A stretch of 64,000 bases of DNA from positions 1-64,000 of the forward strand of contig NZ_NINX01000018.1 of the NCBI RefSeq assembly GCF_002188635.1. The letters are read 5' to 3'. Of this stretch, positions 28,210-37,147 are shown one piece after another. How positions within the stretch are numbered: position 1 is the first letter of the stretch; the number at the start of each line of letters is the position of its first letter. The DNA comes from Pigmentiphaga sp. NML030171 (GTDB lineage Bacteria; Pseudomonadota; Gammaproteobacteria; Burkholderiales; Burkholderiaceae_B). The position numbers and the translations under genes were made by a program. The notes below the pieces were generated by a model that saw nothing but the letters and a program-made list of their open reading frames with translations, made no database searches and had not been told where the DNA came from.

Positions 28210-28989
28210 ATGAGAACCGACCACAGCACCTATGCGGACATCCGCGCCTACCTGAAGAATCACGACACCCTGCTGGTCCCGGTGGGCGCCACCGAGCAAT
28301 ACGGCTCGCACCTGGCCACGGGCACGGAACTGCGGCTGTGCGAGATGATCGCCACCGAGGTCGGTGCGCTGACGGGCTTTGCCGTGACGCCCATCATCCC
28401 GGTCAACTACTCCGCCATGTTCCTGGATTACCCCGGCACGCTGTCGGTGTCCATGGCCACGCTGGAACGCTACCTGGACGAGATGTGCGACGGCCTGGCC
28501 GGCCAGGGCTTTCGCCATTTCATGTTCGTCAACATCCATGCCGGCTCGCTCGGTCCGATCGAAAGCGTCTGCCGCAATCTGCGCCGGCGCCATGGCGCGG
28601 TGGGCGGCACCATCGATGTCTTCACGGTGATGCGCGACGTCGGCGGCGTCGAATTCAAGACCAGGAAATCGCCCTCGGGCCATGCCTCGGAAATGGTGAC
28701 CTCGGTGGCGCTGGCCAAGTGCCCGGAGCTGGTCTTCATGGACCGCGCCCAGGCCACCGAATCGCTGCGCCCCTTCGTGGACGGCGTCAAGACAGTGTCC
28801 AGCGGCAAGGTCAGCCTGGGCAAGTCCAGCTTCTCGGTATTCAGCGACATCAGCGACTATGCTCCCATCGGCACCCAGGGCGACCCGACCGGCGCCACCG
28901 CCGAGCAGGGGCACCAGGTATGGAACGCCGCGGTGGACTACCTGGCCGAGGCCGCCAGGAAGTTCAGCCAGATGTCGTTCCAGGCATAG
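28210..28989 (+). CDS. Creatininase-family amidohydrolase with altered metal site
   Basis: A 259-residue creatininase-superfamily protein. The family signature is visible as PVGATEQYGSHLATGTE (25-40), MFVNIHAGSLGP (105-116) and SGHASEMVTS (156-165). Compared with creatininase, Glu29 is kept, but the metal-ligand His of EQHG is Tyr31 and the Asp ligand is Glu40. His110, His158 and Glu161 are candidate ligands. The family hydrolyses cyclic amides or formamides; its place here suggests opening of a cyclic amide, which is inference. The gene starts 53 bases after the second Bug gene. Confidence 0.82.
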   Translation: MRTDHSTYADIRAYLKNHDTLLVPVGATEQYGSHLATGTELRLCEMIATEVGALTGFAVTPIIPVNYSAMFLDYPGTLSVSMATLERYLDEMCDGLAGQGFRHFMFVNIHAGSLGPIESVCRNLRRRHGAVGGTIDVFTVMRDVGGVEFKTRKSPSGHASEMVTSVALAKCPELVFMDRAQATESLRPFVDGVKTVSSGKVSLGKSSFSVFSDISDYAPIGTQGDPTGATAEQGHQVWNAAVDYLAEAARKFSQMSFQA

Positions 28990-28998
28990 GGAGCGGCC

Positions 28999-29781
28999 AT
29001 GCGCAACAATCCGCTGAAAGCGCTCTGGCGGGCCGGCAAGCCGGCCTTCGGCACCTGGGCCACGCTGGTGCACCATCCGCGCTTCATGAAGCTCCTGGCC
29101 GTGACGGGCCTGGACTTCGTGCTGATCGAGATGGAGCACAGCGACTTCACCATCGCCGAGGTCGGCACGCTGTGCCTGGTCGCGCGTGAAGCCGGCATCG
29201 TGCCCATCGTGCGGCCCGCGGGCACGCAGCCGCACGACTACACGCGGCCGCTGGACGCCGGCGCCATGGGCCTGCTGCTGCCCAACGTGGAGACGGCCGG
29301 GCAGCTCGAATCCATCCTGCGCGCCACCAAGTACCACCCGCGCGGCGAACGCATCCTGAACATGCGCGGCCCGCACACCGACTACGTCCGGCTGACCCAG
29401 CCGCTGGAGCAGATCCAGGCCATGAACGAGCACACCCTGACGGTGGCGATGATGGAGTCGCAACGCGGCCTGGACAACCTGGACGCCATCTGCCGCGTGC
29501 CGGGACTGGACGCCGTCATGATCGGGCCCGACGACCTGTCGCAGGCGCTGGGCGTGCCCGGCGACATGAAGCATGCGCGCATGGTCGAGGCCACCGAGCA
29601 CGTCATCGCCACCTGCCAGCGCCACGACGTGCCCTGGGGCTTCAGTTGCCAGGACCCGGCCAGCGCCGCCGAATGGATAGGCCGCGGCATCCGGTGGATG
29701 CCCTATGCCAACGACGCCGCGGCGCTGTTCAACACCTTCAGCTCGGCCGCGCAGCAGCTCAAGCGCGCGGCGGGCCGCTAG
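28999..29781 (+). CDS. HpcH/HpaI-type class II aldolase
   Basis: A 260-residue metal-dependent aldolase of the HpcH/HpaI/GarL family, which cleaves 2-keto-3-deoxy or 4-hydroxy-2-oxo acids to pyruvate and an aldehyde. Visible: FVLIEMEHSDF with His47 as the likely general base, Arg72 in IVRPAG, the metal-binding Glu in AMMESQRG, and the DAVMIGPDDLS block. It lies nine bases after the creatininase-family gene. It probably performs carbon-carbon cleavage in the pathway. Confidence 0.88.
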   Translation: MRNNPLKALWRAGKPAFGTWATLVHHPRFMKLLAVTGLDFVLIEMEHSDFTIAEVGTLCLVAREAGIVPIVRPAGTQPHDYTRPLDAGAMGLLLPNVETAGQLESILRATKYHPRGERILNMRGPHTDYVRLTQPLEQIQAMNEHTLTVAMMESQRGLDNLDAICRVPGLDAVMIGPDDLSQALGVPGDMKHARMVEATEHVIATCQRHDVPWGFSCQDPASAAEWIGRGIRWMPYANDAAALFNTFSSAAQQLKRAAGR

Positions 29782-29813
29782 CCCCCCATTCCTTCATAGA
29801 CCAGGAGTCTTCG

Positions 29814-30602
29814 ATGAAAGCAGTCGCCATGTACAGCCCCTACGGCTGGAAAGCCAAGATCGGCCTGATCGTGCCGTCCACCAACACCGTCAACGAACCC
29901 GAGTTCTGGCGCCTCGCGCCCGAGGGCGTGACCATCCATACCGCCCGCGCCATGCTGCTGGGCCCCGCCACCGAGGAGTCCTACTACAAGATGGCCGAGG
30001 CGGTGAACGGCGCCGCCGACGAACTGGCCACGGCCGAGGTCGACGTGGTGGCCTACGGCTGCACCTCGGGCTCGATCATCTGCCCGCTGCCGGAACTGAT
30101 CCGCAACATGAGCCAGCGCACCGGCACCCCCGCCATCGCCACCGCCGGCGCCGTCGTGGCGGCGCTGCGCGCGCTGGGCGCCCGCAGGATCGCCGTGGGC
30201 ACGCCCTACGTCGATTTCGTCAACGAGAGCGAGGACAAATTCCTGCGCGACTACGGCTTCGACGTACTGACCCTGCAAGGCCTGCGCCTGGGCGAAACCC
30301 AGGAGGAACGCCGCGGCATCGGCCGCGTGCCGCCCGAGATGGTGTTCCGCCTGGCCCGCGCGATCGACCGGCCCGAGGCCGATGCCATCTTCATCTCGTG
30401 CACCAACCTCGCCACCTTCGACGTCATCGCCGAGATCGAAAGCGAGCTGGGCAAGCCGGTCGTGACCAGCAACCAGGCGTGCTTCTGGGCCTGCCTGCGC
30501 CTGCTGGGCCTGCGCACGTCCATTACCGGCCACGGCACGCTGCTGGAGCACCAGCTCGATCCCATCGACGAATCCAGCTACGCGCTGCCGTCCGCGCGAT
30601 GA
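29814..30602 (+). CDS. Asp/Glu racemase-superfamily protein, maleate isomerase/arylmalonate decarboxylase-like
   Basis: A 262-residue Asp/Glu racemase-fold enzyme. Two catalytic-type cysteines are present: Cys83 in AYGCTSGS and Cys196 in ISCTNLAT, about 113 residues apart, a pattern shared by maleate cis-trans isomerases. The N-terminal KIGLIVPSTNTVNEPE also fits that subgroup. It could isomerise a maleate-type double bond, racemise a carbon alpha to a carboxylate, or decarboxylate a malonate. Its stop overlaps the next start (ATGA). Confidence 0.85.
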   Translation: MKAVAMYSPYGWKAKIGLIVPSTNTVNEPEFWRLAPEGVTIHTARAMLLGPATEESYYKMAEAVNGAADELATAEVDVVAYGCTSGSIICPLPELIRNMSQRTGTPAIATAGAVVAALRALGARRIAVGTPYVDFVNESEDKFLRDYGFDVLTLQGLRLGETQEERRGIGRVPPEMVFRLARAIDRPEADAIFISCTNLATFDVIAEIESELGKPVVTSNQACFWACLRLLGLRTSITGHGTLLEHQLDPIDESSYALPSAR

Positions 30603-31849
30603 ACGTCCCGCCGCCCGACCTCGCGCTGGCCAAGACGCTGTTCGCGCAGTTGCGCCGCGATGGCCACGACGGCGTGGGCATCACGCGCGATGCCTACGGC
30701 CCGGGGGAACAGCGCGCGCATGACGAGGCCACGCGCCTTGCCCGCGCGCTGGACCTGGAGATCGCGCGCGACGCCGCGCTGAACCTGTACCTGACGCTGC
30801 CCGGCCGGGACCGGCAGGCACCCCGCGTCATGACGGGGTCGCACCTGGACTCGGTGCCGGCCGGCGGCAACTACGACGGCGCCGCCGGCGTGGTGGCCGG
30901 GCTGGCGGTGCTGGCGGGTTGGCGGGCGGCCGGATTCGTGCCTCCGGCGGACGTGACGGTGATGGCCGTGCGCGCCGAGGAAAGCACCTGGTTTCCCTAT
31001 TCCTACCTGGGCAGCAAGGCCGCCTTCGGCCTGGTCGGCCGCGACGCGCTGCAATTGCGGCGCGCCGACACCGGCCGCCCGCTGGCCGAGCACCTGGCCG
31101 AATGCGGCGGCGACCCGGCCGCGTTCGGCAGTGCCTGGCTGGATCCGGCGCGCATCGCCCGCTTCGTCGAGCTGCACATCGAGCAAGGTCCCGTGCTGGT
31201 GGACGACGCGCTGCCGGTGGGCATCGTCACCGGCATACGGGGCAGCCTGCGCCATCGCGATGCCCGCGTCCTGGGCAGCTATGCCCATTCGGGCGCCGTA
31301 CCGCGCGCCGGACGGCGCGATGCCGTGCGCGCCGCCGCCCTGCTGGTGGCCGCCATCGACGACGACTGGGAACGGCTGGAGGCGCAAGGCCGCGACCTGG
31401 TCGTGACCTTCGGCAAGTTCTGCACCAATCCCGCCCAGCACGCCTTCAGCAAGGTGGCCGGCGAAGTGGACCTGTGCGTGGACGTACGCAGCCAGGACCG
31501 CGCGGTGCTGGACGAGGTCGACGCCCTGCTGGACGCCCATGCGCGCCGGCTGGAACAGGCGACCGGCACGCGCATCGAACTGGGCCCGCGCACCGGCTCG
31601 GAACCGGCGCTGATGGATGCGGGCATCCAGCGGTCGCTGGAAGCCGCCGCCGCCCGCCACGGCATCGCCGCGCGCCGCATGGCCAGCGGCGCGGGACACG
31701 ACGCGGCGGTGTTCGCCCAGCGCGGCGTACCCACCGGCATGGTGTTCGTGCGCAACGACCACGGTTCGCACAATCCCGACGAACACATGGACATGGACGA
31801 CTTCGCGCTGGGCACGCGCCTGCTGGCCGACGTTCTGGCCGCTCCCTGA
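30599..31849 (+). CDS. M20-family N-carbamoyl-amino acid hydrolase / Zn-dependent amidase
   Basis: A 416-residue M20/hydantoinase-carbamoylase enzyme. The binuclear metal ligands are visible: His82 in TGSHLDSVP, bridging Asp93 in NYDGAAG, Glu127-Glu128 in RAEEST, His in VELHIEQGP and His in ASGAGHDAAV. The family hydrolyses N-carbamoyl or ureido groups, releasing ammonia and CO2 or an amine. It is coupled to the racemase by a four-base overlap. Together with the creatininase-family gene it points to stepwise hydrolysis of a nitrogen compound, in keeping with a sigma-54 promoter. Confidence 0.92.
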   Translation: MNVPPPDLALAKTLFAQLRRDGHDGVGITRDAYGPGEQRAHDEATRLARALDLEIARDAALNLYLTLPGRDRQAPRVMTGSHLDSVPAGGNYDGAAGVVAGLAVLAGWRAAGFVPPADVTVMAVRAEESTWFPYSYLGSKAAFGLVGRDALQLRRADTGRPLAEHLAECGGDPAAFGSAWLDPARIARFVELHIEQGPVLVDDALPVGIVTGIRGSLRHRDARVLGSYAHSGAVPRAGRRDAVRAAALLVAAIDDDWERLEAQGRDLVVTFGKFCTNPAQHAFSKVAGEVDLCVDVRSQDRAVLDEVDALLDAHARRLEQATGTRIELGPRTGSEPALMDAGIQRSLEAAAARHGIAARRMASGAGHDAAVFAQRGVPTGMVFVRNDHGSHNPDEHMDMDDFALGTRLLADVLAAP

Positions 31850-31870
31850 CTCTCTTTTCCTAGGAACACG

Positions 31871-32863
31871 ATGAAGCCACCCGTCTGCCTGGTTGTCCAG
31901 CCCATCCACCCCGCCGGCATCGCCCGCCTGCGGGCCGCCGGTATCGAAGCCCGCATGGCCAGTTCGGCCGACATGGCCACCGTGGCCCGCGAGATCGCTC
32001 CCTGCCAGGCCGTGATCACGCGCAACGCCGGACTGGATACTGCCGCCGTCGAGGCCGGCGCGCAACTGGCCGTGATCGCCAACCACGGCATAGGCACCAA
32101 CAAGATCGACGTGGCGCGCGCCACGGCGCTGTCGATACCCATCGTCTACACCCCCACCGCGAACGCCCGCTCGGTGGCCGAGCACGCCGTCATGCAGATG
32201 CTGGCGGTGGCCAAGCGGCTGGCCGCCTGCGACCACGCGGTGCGCGCCGGCGACTGGGACTACCGCTATCGGCCCGGCCTGCAGGAACTGCACGGCAAGA
32301 CCCTGGGCATCGTCGGCTTCGGCATCATCGGCCGGCTGACCGCGGCCATTGCCCTGCATGGCCTGGGCATGCGGGTCATCGTGTATTCGCCGGCCGTGCC
32401 CGCCGGCGAGATCACCGCCCAGGGGGCGCAGCCCTGCCCGGCGCTGGACGAGCTGCTGGCGCAGGCCGACGTGGTGTCGCTGCACCGTCCTTCCCGGGCC
32501 GATACCCGGCACATGATCGACGCGCGCGCGCTGGCGCGCATGAAGCCGACGGCCATCCTGGTCAACACCGCGCGCGCCGACCTGATCGACACCGACGCGC
32601 TGGCTGCGGCGCTGCGCGACCGCCGCATCGCCGGCGCCGCGCTGGACGTATTCGAGCAGGAGCCCCTGCCCGCCGGCCATCCGCTGTGCGGACTGGACAA
32701 CGCGCTGCTGACGCCCCACACTGCCGGCAGCACGGACGAGGCCCTGCGCGCCGCCGCCGAACAGTGCGCCGACCAGATCATCGAGGTCCTGGCGGCACGC
32801 CGGCCGGCCCACCTGGTCAACCCGCAGGTCTGGGAAACCCGGCGCCTGCCCGTTCCGGCCTGA
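31871..32863 (+). CDS. D-2-hydroxyacid dehydrogenase family oxidoreductase
   Basis: A 330-residue NAD(P)-dependent 2-hydroxyacid dehydrogenase. The Rossmann segment is TLGIVGFGIIGRLTA (near residue 145). The catalytic Arg is in NTARADLIDTDAL, the Glu in DVFEQEPLP and the His in LLTPHTAGSTDEA. It would interconvert a 2-keto acid and a D-2-hydroxy acid, plausibly a product of the upstream aldolase. It follows the carbamoylase by 21 bases. Confidence 0.9.
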   Translation: MKPPVCLVVQPIHPAGIARLRAAGIEARMASSADMATVAREIAPCQAVITRNAGLDTAAVEAGAQLAVIANHGIGTNKIDVARATALSIPIVYTPTANARSVAEHAVMQMLAVAKRLAACDHAVRAGDWDYRYRPGLQELHGKTLGIVGFGIIGRLTAAIALHGLGMRVIVYSPAVPAGEITAQGAQPCPALDELLAQADVVSLHRPSRADTRHMIDARALARMKPTAILVNTARADLIDTDALAAALRDRRIAGAALDVFEQEPLPAGHPLCGLDNALLTPHTAGSTDEALRAAAEQCADQIIEVLAARRPAHLVNPQVWETRRLPVPA

Positions 32864-32893
32864 CCCGTCATCTTTCATGCACCGACCGTCATC

Positions 32894-33307
32894 ATGCAAT
32901 CGATCTTCCACCTGGCCTATAACGTCACCGACCTCGCCCAGGCGCGCCGCTTCTATGGCGACGTCCTGGGCTGCGCCGAGGGGCGCAGCACCGACACCTG
33001 GGTCGATTTCGACTTCTTCGGACACCAGATCTCGCTGCACCTGGGCACGCCGTTCAAGACCGAGCGCACCGGCCACGTGGGCGACAAGCTCGTGCCCATG
33101 CCGCACCTGGGCGTGATCCTGCTGCTGGACGACTGGCAGGCGCTGGCGCGGCGCCTGCGGGAGGCCGGCACGGAATTCGTGCTGGAGCCGCAGGTCCGCT
33201 TCCAGGGCCAGCCCGGCGAACAATGGACCATGTTCTTCACCGACCCGTTCGGCAACCCCATCGAGGTGAAGGGGTTCAAGTCCTTCGAGTCGGTGTACGC
33301 CGCCTGA
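32894..33307 (+). CDS. VOC-family (glyoxalase/extradiol dioxygenase fold) protein
   Basis: A 137-residue single vicinal-oxygen-chelate domain. It begins IFHLAYNVTDLAQARRFYGD, has HQISLHLG in the middle and ends FGNPIEVKGF, with His and Glu in the usual metal positions. Members include glyoxalases, epimerases and dioxygenases; the reaction here is unknown. It is the last gene of the operon. Its stop is three bases from the stop of the converging phosphoesterase gene, leaving no room for a terminator. Confidence 0.85.
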   Translation: MQSIFHLAYNVTDLAQARRFYGDVLGCAEGRSTDTWVDFDFFGHQISLHLGTPFKTERTGHVGDKLVPMPHLGVILLLDDWQALARRLREAGTEFVLEPQVRFQGQPGEQWTMFFTDPFGNPIEVKGFKSFESVYAA

Positions 33308-33310
33308 GGA

Positions 33311-35431
33311 TCAGGCGCGGCGCGCCGTCAGCCATTTGGCCGGGGGCAGCGGCTCGGCGCAGATGCGGATCTCGCCGATGTTGCCCAGGAAGCCGTTGGT
33401 GCGCTCGCCGGCATACGCGCCGCCGCCGATCACCATGCGGTCGGTGGACTTGCGGTAGGCGATGCCCGGCGCGTTGGCCGCGTTGCGCAGCACCGGCGCC
33501 CCTTCCACGTACATGATGGTCTCGTTCAAGGCCGGATCGTTGACGATGGCGATGTGCACCCATTTGCCGGCGATGATCTCGCCCGACCAGTTGGCCGCGG
33601 GAGACTTGCTGCCCGGGCTGTTGGGCAGCACTTCCCATTGCACTTCCCGCAGGCTCGAGATCGAGAAGATGATGGGGCATTCGTCGCCGTCTCCGCCCGC
33701 GAAACCGGGGATCTGGCCACGCCGGCCGTCGCGCTCCATGATGTTCATCCACGCGTTCTGGCTGGCGGTCCAGCTGCTGTCGACCTTGATGAAGGCCTCG
33801 ACGGTGTAGCCGGCATCCAGGGTGGCCGTGTTGACCTGGGCATCCGCGCGCGTCGTGAAATAGCTCATGCGCAGCGGACTCGTGGTCGTATTGGCGAAGC
33901 GCACGCTGCCGGGCGCCGCGGACAGGTAATGACGGTCGTCGGTCCAGGTCAGGTCGCCCTCCTGCCCTATCGTGGCGCCGTTAAAGGTCAGGGCCTCGCG
34001 ATACACCGGATTCCTGCCGGTCGTGTCCGCCACCACCTGGCCCACCGGCACCACGCTGCCGGGCGTTCCGCCGAAGAAGCGCCAGTGCGCCACCGTGGAC
34101 GCCACCAGCGGGTAGTCGTTCTCGTCGGCGGCGGGCTTCTTCTCCACCGTTTCCGGTTCCTCATAGGTCGCCAGGATGGCGGCCTTGGCACGATCGTTGA
34201 TCGGCTCGTTGCCCGCCTCGGGCGTCTTGAAACCGGGGTTGAAGCGGGCGAAGCGCTTCTTGAAATCGAAGTCGATCTCGAATTGCTGGTTGGCCTCGGT
34301 CAGCACCGCCACGTCGAAGTCGTTCAGCGTATCGGCGGGCTTCTGCGGCACCCACGGCGAGAACGACAGGACCTTGATCTTGTTGCGGGTCAGGTCGAAC
34401 TCGTACAGGCGCATCAGCCCGTTGCCGCCCATGTAGGCCATCTGGTAGTCGACCACCATTTCCTCGACCGCGTTGCCATAGTCGTTGGTCTTGGTCAGGC
34501 GCGAGGCGCCGTGATAGTGGCCGTTCAGCGTCATGAAGATCTGGTCGTTGTCCCGGATCAGCTTCTCCCACAGCATCTTGCCGTACGGAACCTCCAGCGG
34601 GCTCGCGCCGTCCGCGGCGATGTTCAGCAACTGGTGGTTGACCAGGATGGCGGGCAGGGTCGGATGATCCGCCAGCACCTTGCGCGCCCAGGCGATGGCC
34701 GCGTCCGACGCGCGCCACGACAGCGACAGCACCAGGAACCGGTTGCCGTCGGCCTCGAAGATGTGGAACTCGTGGAACCCGGACGCATCGCGGCCGCCGA
34801 ACGTCGCCTGCTGCTTCGCGCGTTCGGTCGGGAACCACTTCAGGTACGGCTCGGCGGCCAGGTTGCGCTGGGCGTCGGTGTTCGAGGCCTGGCTGCTCTC
34901 GTCGACATAGTCCACGTCGCGGATCACGTCGTGGTTGCCCGCCAGGATGGAGTACGGCAGCCTGGCTTCCTCCAGCACCTTCATCGCGTCGTCGGCGACC
35001 TGCCACTGGGCCGGCTTGCCCTGCTGGTCCACCACGTCGCCCAGATGGATGGTGAACGGGATCTTCAGGCTCTTGGCGTTTTGCGCGATCCAGTTCGTCT
35101 GCGCGCGGAACGGCGTCGATCCGTACTTGCGCTGGAACTGCGTGTTCTCGGCCTCGGTCGCATAGCGCGCATAGAACTGGGTATCGGGCAGCACCGCCAG
35201 CGCGAAGCTGGACACCAGGGTGGATGGCTGCTCGCCGTCTCCGCCGTTGCCGTCCCCGGGATTGCCCGTCTGCGGCGGCGCGTCATCGCCGCCGCAGGCC
35301 GACAGCAGCAATGCCGTGCCGCCCAGCGACAATCCGAAGCCCGCCTTCATCAGCAAGCGGCGCTGCCGGTCGGGCAGTCCTTCCAGCTTGCGGAGCGTGT
35401 CCGGGGCGAGAATGTTGTCCTTCTTGTTCAT
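33311..35431 (-). CDS. Exported metallophosphoesterase with C-terminal LamG-like domain (Tat lipoprotein)
   Basis: A 706-residue protein. The N-terminus has a twin-arginine-like segment (QRRLLMKAG, Arg24-Arg25) leading into a lipobox LSAC with Cys46. The calcineurin-like phosphoesterase motifs are in order: PDTQFY, HLGDVVDQQG, AGNHD, VNHQLLN and NGHYHG, giving a dinuclear metal site. The last 230 residues resemble a LamG/concanavalin jelly roll (YTVEAFIKVDSSW, LRNAANAPGIAYRKS). The phosphorylated substrate is unknown; a nucleotide, phosphodiester or phospholipid is possible. It is separated from trmH by about 120 bases. Confidence 0.85.
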   Translation of the reverse strand: MNKKDNILAPDTLRKLEGLPDRQRRLLMKAGFGLSLGGTALLLSACGGDDAPPQTGNPGDGNGGDGEQPSTLVSSFALAVLPDTQFYARYATEAENTQFQRKYGSTPFRAQTNWIAQNAKSLKIPFTIHLGDVVDQQGKPAQWQVADDAMKVLEEARLPYSILAGNHDVIRDVDYVDESSQASNTDAQRNLAAEPYLKWFPTERAKQQATFGGRDASGFHEFHIFEADGNRFLVLSLSWRASDAAIAWARKVLADHPTLPAILVNHQLLNIAADGASPLEVPYGKMLWEKLIRDNDQIFMTLNGHYHGASRLTKTNDYGNAVEEMVVDYQMAYMGGNGLMRLYEFDLTRNKIKVLSFSPWVPQKPADTLNDFDVAVLTEANQQFEIDFDFKKRFARFNPGFKTPEAGNEPINDRAKAAILATYEEPETVEKKPAADENDYPLVASTVAHWRFFGGTPGSVVPVGQVVADTTGRNPVYREALTFNGATIGQEGDLTWTDDRHYLSAAPGSVRFANTTTSPLRMSYFTTRADAQVNTATLDAGYTVEAFIKVDSSWTASQNAWMNIMERDGRRGQIPGFAGGDGDECPIIFSISSLREVQWEVLPNSPGSKSPAANWSGEIIAGKWVHIAIVNDPALNETIMYVEGAPVLRNAANAPGIAYRKSTDRMVIGGGAYAGERTNGFLGNIGEIRICAEPLPPAKWLTARRA

Positions 35432-35548
35432 GTCCTGCTTGTTTCCATGCCACGAAAGCCGCACAGCGTAGCGATGGAACATGACAGGAGTACGCGGTCC
35501 GCATGCCGCGTTGAAACGCGCATGCAACCTTGGAGCCGCGGCTGGGCC

Positions 35549-36343
35549 CTAACCCGGAACGAACCGGCGCCGATGCTCGAACAGGCACACCGCCACCGCC
35601 GCCCCGACGTTCAGCGACTCGGCCGCCGGCTCCTGCGGAATGCGCACCCGCAGCGCCGCGGCGGCCTGAAGTTCGGCGCGCACGCCCTGCCCTTCATTGC
35701 CGAATACCCAGGCGCAGTGCCGCGGCAGCGCGGCCTGGTAAAGGCCCACGGCATCGTCCAGCGTGGTGGCCACCAGCGGCAGGTCCAGGCGCGCCAGCAG
35801 GGCCCGCAGATCGACCCGCTCATGGATGGTCAGCGAGAAATGCGCCCCCTGCCCCGAACGCAGCACCTTGGGCGACCAGGCGAAGGCGGTCTCGTCCGAC
35901 AGGAAGACGTGGCGCACGCCGGCCGCCGCGCAGGTGCGCAGGATGGCGCCGACGTTGCCGGGGTCCTGGACGCGGTCGAGCAGCACGCAGCCTTGCGTGA
36001 CGCGCTCGGGCAGCGGCGGCGCCGGCGTCTCGACCACGAACACCACGCCCTGGCCGGCCTGCACGTGCTCCAGGTCGTCGATCAGGTTGCCGTCCAGCCA
36101 GACCTGGCGGTCGGCCGGCACCTGGTCGCGCAAGGCCATGACTTCGGCGCTGGCCCGCTCGCCTTCCAGCCGCCGCGCGTCGAACACCGCATGCCGGGGC
36201 AGGCCCCGCCATTGCAGGTAGGCCTGGCACAGGTGCACGCCTTCCAGCACGGACAGGCCGGCCTCGCGCCGTGCCTGCGAGGCCTGCGTCAGCTTGCGCA
36301 GCGACTTGAATAGCGGATTGTCGCGCGAGGCGATGCGTTTCAT
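35549..36343 (-). CDS. SpoU/TrmH-family RNA 2'-O-methyltransferase
   Basis: A 264-residue SPOUT methyltransferase that would methylate a ribose in rRNA or tRNA with SAM. The three SpoU motifs are visible: DPGNVGAILRTCAAAG, FGNEGQGV, and IPQEPAAESLNVGAAVAV, which together form the trefoil knot. The N-terminal part is a substrate-binding domain (SRDNPLFKSLRKL). The target nucleotide cannot be predicted. It is the last gene of the long minus-strand block starting at pyrH or tsf, 30 bases after rnhB. Confidence 0.9.
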   Translation of the reverse strand: MKRIASRDNPLFKSLRKLTQASQARREAGLSVLEGVHLCQAYLQWRGLPRHAVFDARRLEGERASAEVMALRDQVPADRQVWLDGNLIDDLEHVQAGQGVVFVVETPAPPLPERVTQGCVLLDRVQDPGNVGAILRTCAAAGVRHVFLSDETAFAWSPKVLRSGQGAHFSLTIHERVDLRALLARLDLPLVATTLDDAVGLYQAALPRHCAWVFGNEGQGVRAELQAAAALRVRIPQEPAAESLNVGAAVAVCLFEHRRRFVPG

Positions 36344-36373
36344 GGTCGGTCTTCCAGGCGGCGATCCGCGCGG

Positions 36374-37147
36374 CTAGGCGCGCTTGGCATGGCGGCGGCG
36401 CGGGGCCGGCGCCTCGGGTTCGGGCAGGTCGTCCCAGGGCAGCAGGCTGTCCATTACCCGGGCCAGCGGCGTTTCCGGCTCGGGTATGCCCAGGGCCCGG
36501 CGCACGGGCTCGAAACTGCGGCGGTGTTCCGGGCACGGGCCGTGTTCCAGCAGGCAACGCAGGTGGTCTGGCGTGCCGTAGCCCTTGTGCCGGTCGAAGC
36601 CGTACATGGGGTAGCTGGCGTGCAGCCGGACCAGTTCGGCATCGCGCGCGGTCTTGGCCAGGATGGACGCCGCCGAGATCGCCTGTACCTGCGCATCGCC
36701 GCCGATCACGGTCTGCACCCGGCAGGCCAGCGCCGGCGCACGGTTGCCGTCCACCTGCACCAGGTCGGGCACGCAGCCCAGCCCCTCGACGGCCCGCCGC
36801 ATGGCCAGCATGGTGGCGTTCAGGATGTTCAGCGCGTCGATCTCGGCCACGCTGACGCTGGCCACGCACCAGGCCAGCGCGCGCTCCTGGATCAGCGGGG
36901 CGAGTTCGTCGCGGGCGCGCTCGCTCAGCATCTTGGAATCGTTCAGGCCGTCGACCGGACGGGCCGGATCGAGGATGACGGCCGCCGCGTAGACCGGCCC
37001 GGCCAAGGGCCCCCGGCCGGCTTCGTCCACGCCCGCCACGCGCAGGGTCAGCAGCGTGTGGGCATCGAAGGCCGACAACAGGTCCGCTCCCGGCGATTCC
37101 ACCGCGGTCCAGCCCAGCTCGGTCTGCACCCAGCCCTTCTCAGCCAT
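36374..37147 (-). CDS. rnhB: Ribonuclease HII
   Basis: Cleaves RNA in RNA-DNA hybrids and removes single ribonucleotides. The 257-residue protein carries the acidic active site, starting with Asp-Glu in [13 protein letters not shown], then DGN and the GYGTPDHL block. A proline/arginine-rich tail of about 30 residues follows the domain. The chosen ATG overlaps the end of lpxB by eight bases. The lpxB-rnhB pairing is conserved in proteobacteria. Confidence 0.94.
   Translation of the reverse strand: MAEKGWVQTELGWTAVESPGADLLSAFDAHTLLTLRVAGVDEAGRGPLAGPVYAAAVILDPARPVDGLNDSKMLSERARDELAPLIQERALAWCVASVSVAEIDALNILNATMLAMRRAVEGLGCVPDLVQVDGNRAPALACRVQTVIGGDAQVQAISAASILAKTARDAELVRLHASYPMYGFDRHKGYGTPDHLRCLLEHGPCPEHRRSFEPVRRALGIPEPETPLARVMDSLLPWDDLPEPEAPAPRRRHAKRA

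Noticed and set aside
33554-36313. Open plus-strand frame of 919 codons opposite the phosphoesterase and trmH
   Set aside because: Shadow frame; the minus strand has complete catalytic motifs in two separate families.
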